A stretch of DNA of 39,858 nucleotides from Cryomorphaceae bacterium (GCA_021300505.1 JAJTDQ010000006.1:1-39858), one strand, 5' to 3'; counted from the stretch's first letter, positions 7,950-17,123 are shown. Numbers and translations: made by a program. The notes: generated by a model not told the origin, from the letters alone.

Positions 7950-8726
7950 TTAATGCCGAACAATCAACTTGCGCGTCATTAGTTTTGATTCAGAGGATTC
8001 TACTTGAATGAAATATACCCCGTTTTTAAAGTCTGAAAGATTTATTGTTTCTGTACCGTCGGTGATTACATCAGTCATGACAACATTCCCCAACACATCA
8101 ACAACCTTCATTGTTGCGTTACTCGCTGTTCCAACAGAAACCGTAACATAGTTGTCTGCAGGATTTGGTGTCAATGTTAACACTGGTGTTTGCTTCGGTG
8201 TATTGATTCCCAAAGTATAATTGATTTTCAAATCTACAGAATCAATGTATGCTCCACCTTCATTGATATAGTAGCGGTAGTGCGCATAACTGTTTACAGA
8301 GGCATCTGGAGTAATTCTTGGCTTCATTTCAGCTTCAAGATTTCCTAGAGAAGTTGTTGCTGTTGATGTACCATTCAATATAGTTGGTGCAGGAGAACCC
8401 ACAGTACTCGGAGTCGTGAACAAACCATCTGTTGTAGGATAACAGCTCGGTGGCCAGCACAATTGATCAATCCAAGTGGAAGGGACACTGATTTCTTTGC
8501 GGGTAATTTTCCATTGCTTATCCGATCCTGTATTGTTGGTTATAACAAATTTAACATCAATTATACCACCAACAATTTCGGGATGCGATGCATACAAGTA
8601 CAAGTCAAGGCTTGAACCAGCCAAGTTATTTCCAACACCATCGTGGCGAATTTCCACACCGCTTTGTGCTTGAACACCGCCAAGACAAGCGAAAAACAGG
8701 GTAGCCGAAAGTATAATTTGTTTCAT
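7950..8726 (-). CDS. secreted protein with T9SS type A sorting domain
   Basis: A 258-residue exported protein. It has a signal peptide (ending VQAQ), an N-terminal beta-rich domain of about 150 residues with a CWPPSCYP cysteine pair, and a C-terminal type IX secretion signal. The signal begins at LTLTPNPADNYVTVSV and ends in KNGVYFIQVESSESKLMTRKLIVRH; the PNP start, GxYF core and basic tail are diagnostic. The N-terminal domain talks about no known enzyme motif; it may be a small adhesive or binding module. A clear terminator follows at 7906-7933. The gene is divergent from the TlpA-DUF6029-Omp28 operon with 223 bases between. Confidence 0.88.
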   Translation of the reverse strand: MKQIILSATLFFACLGGVQAQSGVEIRHDGVGNNLAGSSLDLYLYASHPEIVGGIIDVKFVITNNTGSDKQWKITRKEISVPSTWIDQLCWPPSCYPTTDGLFTTPSTVGSPAPTILNGTSTATTSLGNLEAEMKPRITPDASVNSYAHYRYYINEGGAYIDSVDLKINYTLGINTPKQTPVLTLTPNPADNYVTVSVGTASNATMKVVDVLGNVVMTDVITDGTETINLSDFKNGVYFIQVESSESKLMTRKLIVRH

Positions 8727-8896
8727 AATTGTAATTTTTTGTGGTCAATGAAAAACGTACCAAGTCCTAAATTACTACTTTTCTCGTTACTTGCAACACC
8801 ACTTCCACCAATTTCCTGCATTATTAAATTTTATATTGTCTTTCGATACAAATATTTCACTCTAATCTAAAGTCATCATAAATACGGAAAGAAATG

Positions 8897-8904
8897 TATC
8901 TTTG
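8897..8904 (+). promoter_or_regulatory. putative -7 promoter element of the TlpA operon
   Basis: TATCTTTG, a full match to TAnnTTTG, 45 bases before the ATG at 8950. The rest of the 8727-8949 gap is A/T-rich and holds nothing else I recognise. Confidence 0.5.
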
Positions 8905-8949
8905 GAACGCGGCAAGATTTTTGAAAGTCGCGCCGAAAAATAATAAACG

Positions 8950-9474
8950 ATGAAAAAAATTGTATTTGCACTCTTATTTGTGTCTATGGGATGGGCACTT
9001 TCTGCTCAAACAGAAGACGAACATCAATCCTCTGTAAAACAGTTGCCTAAGGTGATGTTGGTTGATCTCGATGGAAAAACTATGAATACAGCAGAGATGG
9101 GTTTCAAAGGCCCAATCGTTATCAGCTTTTGGGCTACATGGTGTGCACCGTGTAAAAGAGAGTTGAACACCATCCAAGATTTATATCCAGATTGGCAAGA
9201 TGAAACAGGTGTTACACTTGTTGCTGTATCCATTGATGATGAAAAAACGAAGGCGCAAGTGCGTTTATATGTTGATGGAAAAGCATGGGAATATATTGTT
9301 TTGCTAGATCCAAATGGTGACTTCAAACGTGCGATGGGCGTGAACAATGTGCCACACACCTTCTTGGTGGATACTGAGGGAAATATCGTTTATTCCCACA
9401 ATAATTATGCACCTGGTGACGAAGATAAACTCTACGAAGAGATCAAGAAAATTGCTGTGAAGGGAGCAAATTAA
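8950..9474 (+). CDS. TlpA/ResA-family thioredoxin-like protein
   Basis: A 174-residue exported thiol-disulfide protein. It has a signal peptide ending LSAQ (residue 20), then a TlpA-type thioredoxin fold with the active-site motif WCAPC (64-68), the following VSIDDEKTKAQV segment, and the cis-proline VPHTFLVD. Such proteins reduce or exchange disulfides in the periplasm, often for cytochrome or outer-membrane protein maturation. The gene heads an apparent operon with a DUF6029 protein (24-base gap) and an Omp28 protein that also carries a CxxC. A redox role for the whole unit is an inference from this arrangement. Confidence 0.9.
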   Translation: MKKIVFALLFVSMGWALSAQTEDEHQSSVKQLPKVMLVDLDGKTMNTAEMGFKGPIVISFWATWCAPCKRELNTIQDLYPDWQDETGVTLVAVSIDDEKTKAQVRLYVDGKAWEYIVLLDPNGDFKRAMGVNNVPHTFLVDTEGNIVYSHNNYAPGDEDKLYEEIKKIAVKGAN

Positions 9475-9498
9475 TCCTAATATCTGTACGACTGCTGA

Positions 9499-11178
9499 AT
9501 GAAAATCCGACTACTGCTTGCTACAACGCTTACTCTTCCTGTACTTTCATTTGGTCAGGTAGGTCTAGGTAATTTTTCCGGAAATATTGAAAGTAATTTC
9601 CAGTACTTGAATGAAGACACCGTGATCAGTGCGCTTCAACCCCCTTCAAAAGGGTTGATGAACTCTTACATGAATGTGTTTTATACTCAAGGAAACTTCA
9701 AAGCAGGAATGCGCTTGGAATCCTATCTTCCGAGAAGTCAGGGTGACCCAGATTATTTTAGTGGAACAGGAATCGGGATGCGTTACATTGGGTATACTAA
9801 TGATTTTATTGATGTTACTGTCGGATCGTTCTACGAGCAATTTGGTTCTGGATTGGTACTTCGCGCATACGAAGACCGCGCTTTGGGTTACGATAATATG
9901 CTCGATGGATTTCGTGTTGTAATTCGCCCATATAAAGGGGTCGTGATCAAAGGAGTTTATGGGTATCAACGCGCTTCTTTTGTCGAAGGCCGCATTCAAC
10001 ACGGACCAGGAATCGTTCGCGGATTTGATGGTGAAGTTCACTTGAATGAGGCAATTGGTTGGTTGGCAGATAAAAAACTGGATATTTCTCTAGGGGGATC
10101 TTTTGCAAGTAAGTATCAAGCTGATGATCAACCCAACTTAATACTTCCAGAAAACGTAGGTTGCTATGGTGGACGTATTAAAATGCGCTACAACAAGTTT
10201 ACTTTTGATACAGAATATGTGATGAAAGGGCAAGATCCTTCGCAGGACAACGGCTTGATTTTTAATACTGGCCACGCACTTGTTGCCAATTTAGGTTACT
10301 CCCAAAAGGGGCTTGGGATTATGCTCTCGGCAAAGTCAACCGACAACATGAGTTACCGTTCTAACCGCAATGGTAAATCGCAGGAATTGTTGATCAACTA
10401 TATTCCTTCGATGAATAAAACGCACACCTATAACTTAGTCGCATCTCTTTATCCCTACGCAACTCAGCTGTTAGGTGAGGTCGCATACCAAGCGGAGATT
10501 CTTTACACCATTAAGAGAGGGTCCAAGCTAGGAGGAAAATATGGTACTTCATTGAATTTCAATTATTCAACAACACACAATTCCATCCAACATACTTCAG
10601 GAATAAATCCACTCGATTCTACAGGTGTAACGTATACTTCGCGTTTGTTCGATCAGGGGAGTACGTTGTACTGGCAAGACATCAACTTCAATATTTCGAA
10701 GAAGTTCACAAAGAACTTCAACATGGTTTTAAGCTATTACAACATAACGCTAAACAACAACGTCGCATCAGTCACGAAGATCACAAAACCCGATGGTCTC
10801 ATTCGCTCAAACATTTTTGTGGCAGAGTTCGGGTTGAAATTCGAGAATAAACAATCGTTGCGCGCGGAAATACAAGGTCTTTTTATCAATAAATACGAAG
10901 GAAAACCTTTAGATAAAGGCAATTGGGCAACGGTTGTTATTGAATATACCTTCAATTCAAATTGGTTTGTGAGCGTGATGGATCAGTACAATTACGGTAA
11001 TCAGTACAAAGATCGTCGTGCACATCATCCCTATGTGACACTTGGTTACATTCGCGAGGCAACACGCATTATGGTTTCATACGGTCGTCAACGAGCAGGG
11101 ATGTTCTGTGTGGGTGGTGTATGCCGCCAAGTACCCGCTTCAAACGGTTTAACGATTTCACTTACTCAAAGCTTCTAA
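9499..11178 (+). CDS. DUF6029-type outer-membrane protein
   Basis: A 559-residue protein with a signal peptide (to LSFGQ). It then matches the Bacteroidota DUF6029 pattern as I remember it: an early GNFSGNIESNFQYLNED, a SYMNVFYTQGNFKAGMRLE strand, and the FYEQFGSGLVLRAYEDR..GYDN segment. It is followed by long barrel-like strands and ends in LTISLTQSF, with the C-terminal Phe typical of outer-membrane barrels. Function is unknown. Its fixed place between a TlpA-like protein and an Omp28 lipoprotein suggests the three work at the envelope together. Gaps are 24 bases upstream and 10 bases downstream. Confidence 0.78.
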   Translation: MKIRLLLATTLTLPVLSFGQVGLGNFSGNIESNFQYLNEDTVISALQPPSKGLMNSYMNVFYTQGNFKAGMRLESYLPRSQGDPDYFSGTGIGMRYIGYTNDFIDVTVGSFYEQFGSGLVLRAYEDRALGYDNMLDGFRVVIRPYKGVVIKGVYGYQRASFVEGRIQHGPGIVRGFDGEVHLNEAIGWLADKKLDISLGGSFASKYQADDQPNLILPENVGCYGGRIKMRYNKFTFDTEYVMKGQDPSQDNGLIFNTGHALVANLGYSQKGLGIMLSAKSTDNMSYRSNRNGKSQELLINYIPSMNKTHTYNLVASLYPYATQLLGEVAYQAEILYTIKRGSKLGGKYGTSLNFNYSTTHNSIQHTSGINPLDSTGVTYTSRLFDQGSTLYWQDINFNISKKFTKNFNMVLSYYNITLNNNVASVTKITKPDGLIRSNIFVAEFGLKFENKQSLRAEIQGLFINKYEGKPLDKGNWATVVIEYTFNSNWFVSVMDQYNYGNQYKDRRAHHPYVTLGYIREATRIMVSYGRQRAGMFCVGGVCRQVPASNGLTISLTQSF

Positions 11179-11188
11179 TCCGTCGGAT

Positions 11189-12139
11189 ATGAAAAAAATA
11201 GTTTTTGCACTTCTACTAGTAGCTGCTTGTTTGTCAAGTTCATGCGATAAAGTGAGCAACCCATTTCCACCAGCACTTGAAATTGACACCACGATTTACC
11301 CAGGGGCATGGAGTGATTATGTGGAGAACGAATGGCCAGACTTTTCTACTATGCCTAATGAGGATCCAGAACGTAACGTATTGATTGAAGACTTCACTGG
11401 TCATACATGTGCATACTGTCCAAATGCAGCCGTTATTGCTCACGACATTCATGTTGCAAATCCTGATCGCGTGTTTATCGCTTCTATTCACGCATCAAAT
11501 GATGGAACAAATACGTTCCAAACCACATCTTCAGCCTATCCGATTAAGTTCTGGAATACAACGGGAGTTGATATTGCGTTTGCGTTTGGGCTTGGAGCGA
11601 CGAATCCAACCGGATTTACAGGGAACCCAGCAGGCATGGTCAACCGAATCAATGATGCAGGATTGTATTTCCCTGGTCCAATTCAATGGCAGACATGGGC
11701 AGAAAATGCTATGGCGACACCATTGAAAGTGGTCGTTAAAGCAAAGTTGAATTATTTTGAGTCACCAAAACATGGATTTTACTTGCATACGGAGGTGGAA
11801 AAATTAGATGCTTCCCTGGGTGAACTTGGTATGATCGCTTACATCATGGAAGATACAGTTGTTGGACCTCAACTTGTGGGTAGCGTGTACACTGCAGACT
11901 ATGTGCATCGTGATATTTTGCGCGGGACCATTGATGGTACAACATGGGGAAAAGTTTTGACGACCGACTTAATGAAAAATGGAAAGTACTATGTGGACTA
12001 CAGCTACATTCTTCCTGATCAGTTGGCTCCACAAGGTACATCCTCAACCCACAATGCAGAAAATATGCATGTGCTCATCTACGTGTATGATACTTCCACC
12101 AAGGAAATTCTTCAAGTCATTAAGAAAAGACTGATTTAG
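11189..12139 (+). CDS. Omp28-related outer-membrane lipoprotein
   Basis: A 316-residue protein of the Omp28 family. Its signal sequence is lipoprotein-like, with a lipid-attachment cysteine at 14 (VAAC) or 19 (SSSC). The thioredoxin-like core has the family hallmark FTGHTCAYCPNAA, giving a CxxC at 74-77. A beta-rich C-terminal half follows. The first eight residues (MKKIVFAL) are the same as those of the TlpA protein two genes upstream. It is the last gene of the operon, and a stem with a T-rich 3' side follows at 12156-12196. Omp28 function is not settled; a redox or folding role is suggested by CxxC and by its neighbours. Confidence 0.87.
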   Translation: MKKIVFALLLVAACLSSSCDKVSNPFPPALEIDTTIYPGAWSDYVENEWPDFSTMPNEDPERNVLIEDFTGHTCAYCPNAAVIAHDIHVANPDRVFIASIHASNDGTNTFQTTSSAYPIKFWNTTGVDIAFAFGLGATNPTGFTGNPAGMVNRINDAGLYFPGPIQWQTWAENAMATPLKVVVKAKLNYFESPKHGFYLHTEVEKLDASLGELGMIAYIMEDTVVGPQLVGSVYTADYVHRDILRGTIDGTTWGKVLTTDLMKNGKYYVDYSYILPDQLAPQGTSSTHNAENMHVLIYVYDTSTKEILQVIKKRLI

Positions 12140-12155
12140 TAGAGTTAGTGTAGTG

Positions 12156-12196
12156 AAATAAAGTTTTGAACATAGGTCTTGATCGACTTTATTTTT
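12156..12196 (+). terminator. probable terminator after the Omp28 gene
   Basis: AAATAAAGT (12156-12164) pairs perfectly with ACTTTATTT (12186-12194), followed by more T. The 21-base loop is large and the stem is A/T-only, so strength is uncertain. Confidence 0.5.
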
Positions 12197-12230
12197 CCCT
12201 AAATTGCTTTTACTAAAAACGACTATTGTC

Positions 12231-12419
12231 ATGCTGGAATTGACCAAACACATTCTTACGAAGGTAAGTTTTGATGCTTCTTTGTTTCAAAAAGAATTAG
12301 AGAAAGCACTAAAATGGCTTACCGATGCTGAAGAGATACGCACATTCAAAGATTGGTGTATCACAGAATTTGGGAATCGATTCCCGTCGATCATCAAGAA
12401 TGCTTTTGCTTTGAGATAA
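12231..12419 (+). CDS. conserved small protein, function unknown
   Basis: A 62-residue soluble, helix-rich protein starting MLELTKHILTKVSFD and containing ALKWLTDAEEIRTFKDWC. Its pattern of an FQKELEKALKWL helix followed by a second helix looks like a small conserved Bacteroidota protein I have seen unnamed. I chose ATG 12231 over the upstream ATG at 12204 because the upstream residues look non-coding. Its stop lies two bases from the stop of the convergent biotin carrier gene. No signal peptide or membrane segment is visible. No function can be given. Confidence 0.65.
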   Translation: MLELTKHILTKVSFDASLFQKELEKALKWLTDAEEIRTFKDWCITEFGNRFPSIIKNAFALR

Positions 12420-12421
12420 GC

Positions 12422-12889
12422 TTATTCGAATTCAACGAGCACAGTTCCCTTTTCAACAACTTGTCCCGCTGAAATGAAAATGGATTTCACAACACCCGTA
12501 CCCTCGGCTTTCAATACGTTTTCCATTTTCATTGCTTCAAGAGACAATATTTCATCTCCCGGTTGCAATTCCTGTCCAACGGCAATGGTAATCTGAACGA
12601 TACGCCCAGGCATAGGCGCTTGAAGTTCTTTGAGTTTTCTCACTTTAGGGACATCTAGACCCATGGCAGAAATCAAATCATCCAAAGAACCCTTTTTGCG
12701 AATTTCGAAAACACGGTGATTGATTTTGATGCGGAGCAATTGATCTTCAGATTTATCCTCCAACAGCTCGCCATGAAAAAGTTGACCTTTATGTGTGAGT
12801 TTGAAGAAAGTGTGATCCTCCCATTCAATGACTGCACCATCTGCTCCTTGTATATCTTTCCCATCAATATTCCATGTCCGATTTGCCAT
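12422..12889 (-). CDS. biotin carboxyl carrier protein-type biotin/lipoyl-domain protein
   Basis: A 155-residue protein with a C-terminal biotinyl domain: APMPGRIVQI, then the biotin attachment site EAMKMENV (Lys121), and a closing VEKGTVLVEFE. The N-terminal half (MANRTWNIDGKDI...) is the small beta domain seen in carrier subunits of Bacteroidota acyl-CoA (propionyl/acetyl/methylmalonyl) carboxylases or decarboxylases. The carboxylase partner subunits are not in this window, so the substrate is open. Start ATG is at 12887-12889 with a TAnnTTTG element 15 bases upstream. It is convergent with the 62-residue protein and divergent from the aminopeptidase. Confidence 0.85.
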   Translation of the reverse strand: MANRTWNIDGKDIQGADGAVIEWEDHTFFKLTHKGQLFHGELLEDKSEDQLLRIKINHRVFEIRKKGSLDDLISAMGLDVPKVRKLKELQAPMPGRIVQITIAVGQELQPGDEILSLEAMKMENVLKAEGTGVVKSIFISAGQVVEKGTVLVEFE

Positions 12890-12903
12890 GACTTCTTTTT
12901 TGA

Positions 12904-12911
12904 CAAAAGTA
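12904..12911 (-). promoter_or_regulatory. putative -7 promoter element of the biotin carrier gene
   Basis: The minus strand reads TACTTTTG (TAnnTTTG), 15 bases before the ATG at 12889. No good -33 TTG is visible. Confidence 0.4.
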
Positions 12912-12996
12912 GTAGAAAGAATTGCGCATTAAAGGTGTTTATCACTTCGAATTGAAATTATTTCAGCAGTTTTGTATAAATACAATCTCTTATAAC

Positions 12997-15433
12997 ATGA
13001 AAATCAAGTTTGTTTACCTCGTCACACTTCTCTTTTTGGCTTCTTGTGGCCACAAACAATTCGATGAAACCGTTATTGGTGAAGAAGGGTACTATGAGGA
13101 CGAGCTCTATTTGGACGAAGCCAAGGATATGGCCACGGAGCGACCGATTTATAGAGAAACAGAAACGATTCTTACTGACTTGATTCACACGCGTTTGGAT
13201 GTAAATTTTGAGTGGGCAAAATCACGCATGAATGGTAGAGCAACAATCACAGCCAAACCACATTTCTATGCTTCAGATAGTTTAATTCTGGATGCCAAAG
13301 GAATGGATATCTTGAAGGTGAGCTTAGACAACAAAGTTTTAACGTATTCTTACGACAGTTTGATCTTGCGCATTCATTTAGGAAAGACCTATACGCGTGA
13401 TGAGAAATATACGGTGGTGATTGATTATGTTGCCAAGCCAGACGAAAGAGCGACGGGCGGAAGCGCGGCAATTACATCAGATAAAGGCTTATATTTCATA
13501 AATCCAACAGGAAGTGACAAGACCAAAATGGCAAGACTTGCCGCACGCACCGTATTTGTTCATGATGGGTGTTGGTGAATTTAAGGTTGTAAAAGATGTG
13601 TACACGCGTCCGGATGGGACAAAGATGGATGTGAACTATTATGTTGAATCTCAATGGGAATCTTCGGCGAAAGCAATCTTCGGCGAAACTCCAGCGATGA
13701 TTTCACACTTTTCTAAGTTGCTCGGCGTTGAATATCCATGGGACAAGTACCACCAAATCGTTGCGCGTGACTACGTTTCAGGAGCAATGGAAAATACAGG
13801 TGCAGTTGTTTTCGGTGATTTTGTGTACAAAACAGAGAGAGAATTGCTGGATGGAAATGATCAATCCACCATTGCCCATGAATTGTTTCATCACTGGTTT
13901 GGAGATCTTGTAACGTGCGAATCTTGGTCGAATCTGCCGCTCAATGAGTCCTTTGCAAATTATTCGCAGTACTTGTGGGATGAGTACCGCTATGGTCAAG
14001 ATGAAGCTGATTTTCAAGCTGAAGTGGAAACGGATGGATATTACCAATCTGCGCAGATGCAAGGCTACCACAACTTGATTTGGTTTGATTACTACGATAA
14101 AGAGCAAATGTTCGACGGCCATTCCTATAATAAAGGAGGACGTATCTTACACATGTTGCGCAATCACCTTGGCGATGATGCCTTTTTCAAGGGGATTCAG
14201 TTGTACTTGACAACAAATAAATTCAAACCGGCGGAGTTCCATCAGTTGCGCTTGGCGTTTGAGGAAGTTTCTGGTCAGGATTTAAACTGGTTCTTTAATC
14301 AATGGTTCCTAGGTGCTGGACATCCTGTACTCGATGTGAACTATGAGACGGATACAATAAACCATAAGATAAGTGTGATTGTTGGACAGAAGCAAGATTT
14401 AGAGTTGTCGCCCATTTTTAGATTGCCGGTTGATATTGCTGTGTATGATTCCGAAGGCAAACACGTGTACAAAATGCTAATCGACTCACTCAATCAAAAA
14501 CACACATGTGGCTATAGTGGGGAGTTAAAATCGATTGTGTTTGATGATCAAAAAATGCTTCTTGCAAAAATTCGTGAGGAGAAACCATCTGAACAATATT
14601 TGTTTGAATACTATAATGCAACGCGTTACAAAGCCCGCAAAGAAGGATTATTGTTTGGAACCCAAGGGCCAATCGTGAAGACCCAAAAAGGGCAGCAACT
14701 GATTTTAGATGCCTTGAATGATAAATTCTGGGATATACGTTTGATTGCTATTGAAAAGGCCGTGAAGTTGAAGGATGAAAATGTGGGTAAAGCAAACAAG
14801 TTGATTCGTGATTTAGCGATGAACGATCCAAACTCTGGTGTTCGCGCTGCAGCATTAGGATATCTGTCAAATAAACTGGAAAATGCTGATTTGTCGACGG
14901 TATGCATTGATCGATTGGAAAAAGACCAATCGTATTTAGTGATTAGTGCAGCATTAAAAAGTCTAGGAAAAATCGATGTGGAGTTGGCACTGAAGAAAGC
15001 GAAGACCTTGGAGTCTGAGCAATCATCTAAAATGATTTCAGGTATTGCTCAATTGTATGGGGCGCATGCCAAAGAAGATGCTTTGACTTTCTTTGAGAAT
15101 GCATTAAAAGGATCTATACTACAAGGATTTGATCAGTTGGGTGTATTGAATTCATTGACATTTTTTAACGTCCGTCAAGAACCCGCAACGATTCAAAAGA
15201 CATTTGAACTCTACAAGTACATGAATGAAGCCGGTGGTTATTACACCAAGATGTTCATGAGTCAAAATGTCGCGTATTTAATTTCGATGTTTGACACGAA
15301 AATGGCGGAACTTGATGAAGAAATTGCAGCACATGAGAAAAACAATAACGCTGCCTATGCAGATGGTGCACGCCGTAAGAAAAAAGAATTTAATGCCTTA
15401 AAAGAATTGTTTTCAACTCTTCCAACCGAATAG
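12997..15433 (+). pseudogene. M1-family aminopeptidase, broken by internal deletion and frameshift
   Basis: This is an M1 zinc aminopeptidase lipoprotein (signal ending LASC, Cys17) split into two frames. Frame 1 runs from ATG 12997 through the N-terminal beta domain to INPTGSDKTK and then stops at 13578. A second frame, open from 13514 to 15433, resumes with KWQDLPHAPYLFMMGVGEF. It contains SGAMENTGAVVF (substrate anchor), the zinc motif HELFHHW near 13876, the third ligand in LNESFANY, and C-terminal HEAT-like repeats. Intact relatives have roughly 60 more residues between GSDxxK and DLPHAPY, including a WTQGE..WFP segment, all missing here. Junction is near 13513-13530. The catalytic half is intact, so restart at GTG 13514 or a later codon is conceivable. 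Confidence 0.85.
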
Positions 15434-15445
15434 TATTCAAGGCAT

Positions 15446-15916
15446 TATACAGTAAAACCTTTAAAAACGGGTGACAAAGCGCCAGACTTTTCTGGTAAAG
15501 ACCAAAATGGCAACACAATTTCGCTTGGCGATTTCAAAGGGAAGAAACTGGTGGTATATTTTTACCCAAAGGATGACACTCCTGGATGTACTGCCCAAGC
15601 GTGCAGTTTGCGTGACAATTATGCAGATTTGTTGCAACATGGAATTTCCATTTTGGGTGTAAGCGCAGATTCACAAACAGCACACACGAAGTTTATCACT
15701 AAATATGAACTTCCTTTTCCATTGATTGCGGATGAAAGTAAAGAGGTCATCAATAATTTTGGGGTCTGGGGTCCAAAGAAATTTATGGGAAAAGAATATG
15801 ACGGAATTCATCGAACTACCTTTTTGATTGATGAGGAACAAAGTATTGTAGAGATCATCAATAAACCGAACACAAAAGAGCATGCTGAGGAAATTTTAAA
15901 AATTTTCAATCAATAA
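15446..15916 (+). CDS. bcp: Bcp/PrxQ-type peroxiredoxin without a normal start codon
   Basis: A thiol peroxidase of the bacterioferritin comigratory protein type, reducing hydroperoxides. It has the TVKPLKTGDKAPDF start region, YFYPKDDTPGCTAQAC with peroxidatic Cys48 and resolving Cys53, then VSADSQTAHTKFITKYELPFPLIAD and a TTFLID strand. About 155 residues are expected and present. No ATG, GTG or TTG exists in frame before the middle of the fold; the next is GTG 15551, which would remove a core strand. At the expected start the DNA reads ATTATACAGTAAA, where ATG-ACA-GTA would be natural, so one G seems lost. Coordinates start at the codon in the expected start position. The gene lies 12 bases after the aminopeptidase stop, in the same frame. 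Confidence 0.82.
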   Translation, partial: YTVKPLKTGDKAPDFSGKDQNGNTISLGDFKGKKLVVYFYPKDDTPGCTAQACSLRDNYADLLQHGISILGVSADSQTAHTKFITKYELPFPLIADESKEVINNFGVWGPKKFMGKEYDGIHRTTFLIDEEQSIVEIINKPNTKEHAEEILKIFNQ

Positions 15917-15922
15917 ATGAAC

Positions 15923-15941
15923 ATCGTAAATTGTTTACGAT
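15923..15941. promoter_or_regulatory. perfect palindrome at the recA promoter (possible operator)
   Basis: ATCGTAAA-TTG-TTTACGAT: two perfect 8-base arms with a 3-base centre. The central TTG is the likely -33 element of recA. It has no T-run, so it is not a good terminator for bcp. Placement suggests a repressor site; the binding protein is unknown. Confidence 0.6.
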
Positions 15942-15951
15942 CTACAGCATT

Positions 15952-15959
15952 TATCTTTG
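15952..15959 (+). promoter_or_regulatory. recA promoter, -7 element
   Basis: TATCTTTG matches TAnnTTTG. TTG at 15931-15933 is 18 bases upstream, as expected for the -33 element. Predicted leader is about 50 bases. Confidence 0.65.
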
Positions 15960-16013
15960 CTTCACAATAAAACAAACAACCGACCGCGAGGAAGGAATTA
16001 AAAACAAAACGAT

Positions 16014-17045
16014 ATGGCAGCAAAAGACGTTAACCCGGAAAAATTAAAAGCGCTCCAGCTTACAATGGAGAAATTGGACAAGGCTTATGGTAAAGGAGCG
16101 GTGATGAAATTGGGGGATTCTCCAGTGGAAAAGGTGGAAGTTATTCCAACAGGATCAATCACTCTTGACATCGCATTGGGAATCAATGGGTATCCAAAAG
16201 GACGTGTGGTTGAAATCTACGGTCCTGAGTCATCCGGTAAAACGACTTTGGCCATTCATGCCATTGCTGAAGTGCAAAAACAAGGCGGTATCGCTGCCTT
16301 CATAGATGCAGAACACGCGTTTGACCAGTTTTATGCAAAGAAGTTAGGCGTTGATATCGACAACTTATTGATTTCCCAACCAGACAATGGAGAGCAAGCC
16401 TTGGAGATTGCGGACAATTTGATCCGTTCGGGTGCCATTGACTTGATCGTTGTCGATTCAGTCGCTGCGCTTACACCAAAGGCGGAGATTGAAGGTGAAA
16501 TGGGAGATTCTCAAATGGGATTGCAGGCGCGTTTGATGTCAAAAGCACTACGTAAATTGACTGGGTCAATCAACAAAGCGGGATGCTGCTGTATTTTCAT
16601 CAACCAGTTGCGTGATAAGATTGGTGTGATGTTCGGAAACCCTGAAACGACAACAGGTGGTAATGCACTGAAGTTCTATTCTTCGATTCGTATTGACATC
16701 CGTAAAGCGAGTCAAATTAAAGAAGGTGAAGATGTTGTAGGTAACCGTGTGAAAGTAAAAATCGTGAAAAACAAAGTTGCGCCACCATTTAGAAAAGCGG
16801 AATTCGACGTGATGTACGGTGAAGGAATTTCCAAAGTAGGTGAAATCATTGACCTCGGTGTTGACCTTAACATCCTTAAGAAAAGTGGTAGCTGGTTCTC
16901 TTATGGTGAAACTCGTCTAGGACAAGGACGCGACTCTGTGAAACAAATTATTCAAGACAACCCTGAGCTTCTAGATGAATTGGAAGCGAAGATCAAAGAT
17001 GCTCTTGGAGCAAAAGGAGTAGACATTCCAATGCTGCAAGACTAA
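16014..17045 (+). CDS. recA: recombinase RecA
   Basis: The 343-residue DNA recombinase that forms ATP-dependent filaments on single-stranded DNA and drives strand exchange and the DNA-damage response. It has the RecA core: Walker [10 protein letters not shown] (residues 70-78), [13 protein letters not shown] (Walker B region), [28 protein letters not shown] (loop 2/signature), and the C-terminal domain. The length is normal. One small variation is a KAGCCC run before IFINQLR, where many RecAs have one or two cysteines. It has its own promoter with an overlapping palindrome, and a good terminator follows, so it is monocistronic. Confidence 0.98.
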   Translation: MAAKDVNPEKLKALQLTMEKLDKAYGKGAVMKLGDSPVEKVEVIPTGSITLDIALGINGYPKGRVVEIYGPESSGKTTLAIHAIAEVQKQGGIAAFIDAEHAFDQFYAKKLGVDIDNLLISQPDNGEQALEIADNLIRSGAIDLIVVDSVAALTPKAEIEGEMGDSQMGLQARLMSKALRKLTGSINKAGCCCIFINQLRDKIGVMFGNPETTTGGNALKFYSSIRIDIRKASQIKEGEDVVGNRVKVKIVKNKVAPPFRKAEFDVMYGEGISKVGEIIDLGVDLNILKKSGSWFSYGETRLGQGRDSVKQIIQDNPELLDELEAKIKDALGAKGVDIPMLQD

Positions 17046-17064
17046 CTGCATATCGTAACGAAGG

Positions 17065-17091
17065 CGGCACTCTTTCCGGGGTGCCGTTTTT
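17065..17091 (+). terminator. rho-independent terminator after recA
   Basis: CGGCAC (17065-17070), 10-base loop, GTGCCG (17081-17086), then TTTTT. It lies 20 bases after the recA stop. Confidence 0.88.
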
Positions 17092-17109
17092 GTTCTTAAA
17101 GGAATTTGA

Positions 17110-17117
17110 TACATTTG
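17110..17117 (+). promoter_or_regulatory. promoter of the lipid kinase gene
   Basis: TACATTTG (TAnnTTTG) with TTG at 17090-17092, 17 bases upstream. It ends only 6 bases before the ATG at 17124, implying a leaderless or nearly leaderless mRNA. Confidence 0.55.
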
Positions 17118-17123
17118 ATTTCT

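Noticed and set aside
9646-10041. 131-codon antisense ORF inside the DUF6029 gene
   Set aside because: It is a shadow of the barrel-coding frame with no motif.
13514-13578. Programmed ribosomal frameshift in the M1 peptidase
   Set aside because: About 60 conserved residues are absent as well as the frame change, and no slippery site is visible.
15923-15941. Terminator of bcp
   Set aside because: The hairpin is followed by CTACAGC rather than a T-run and sits on the recA -33 element.
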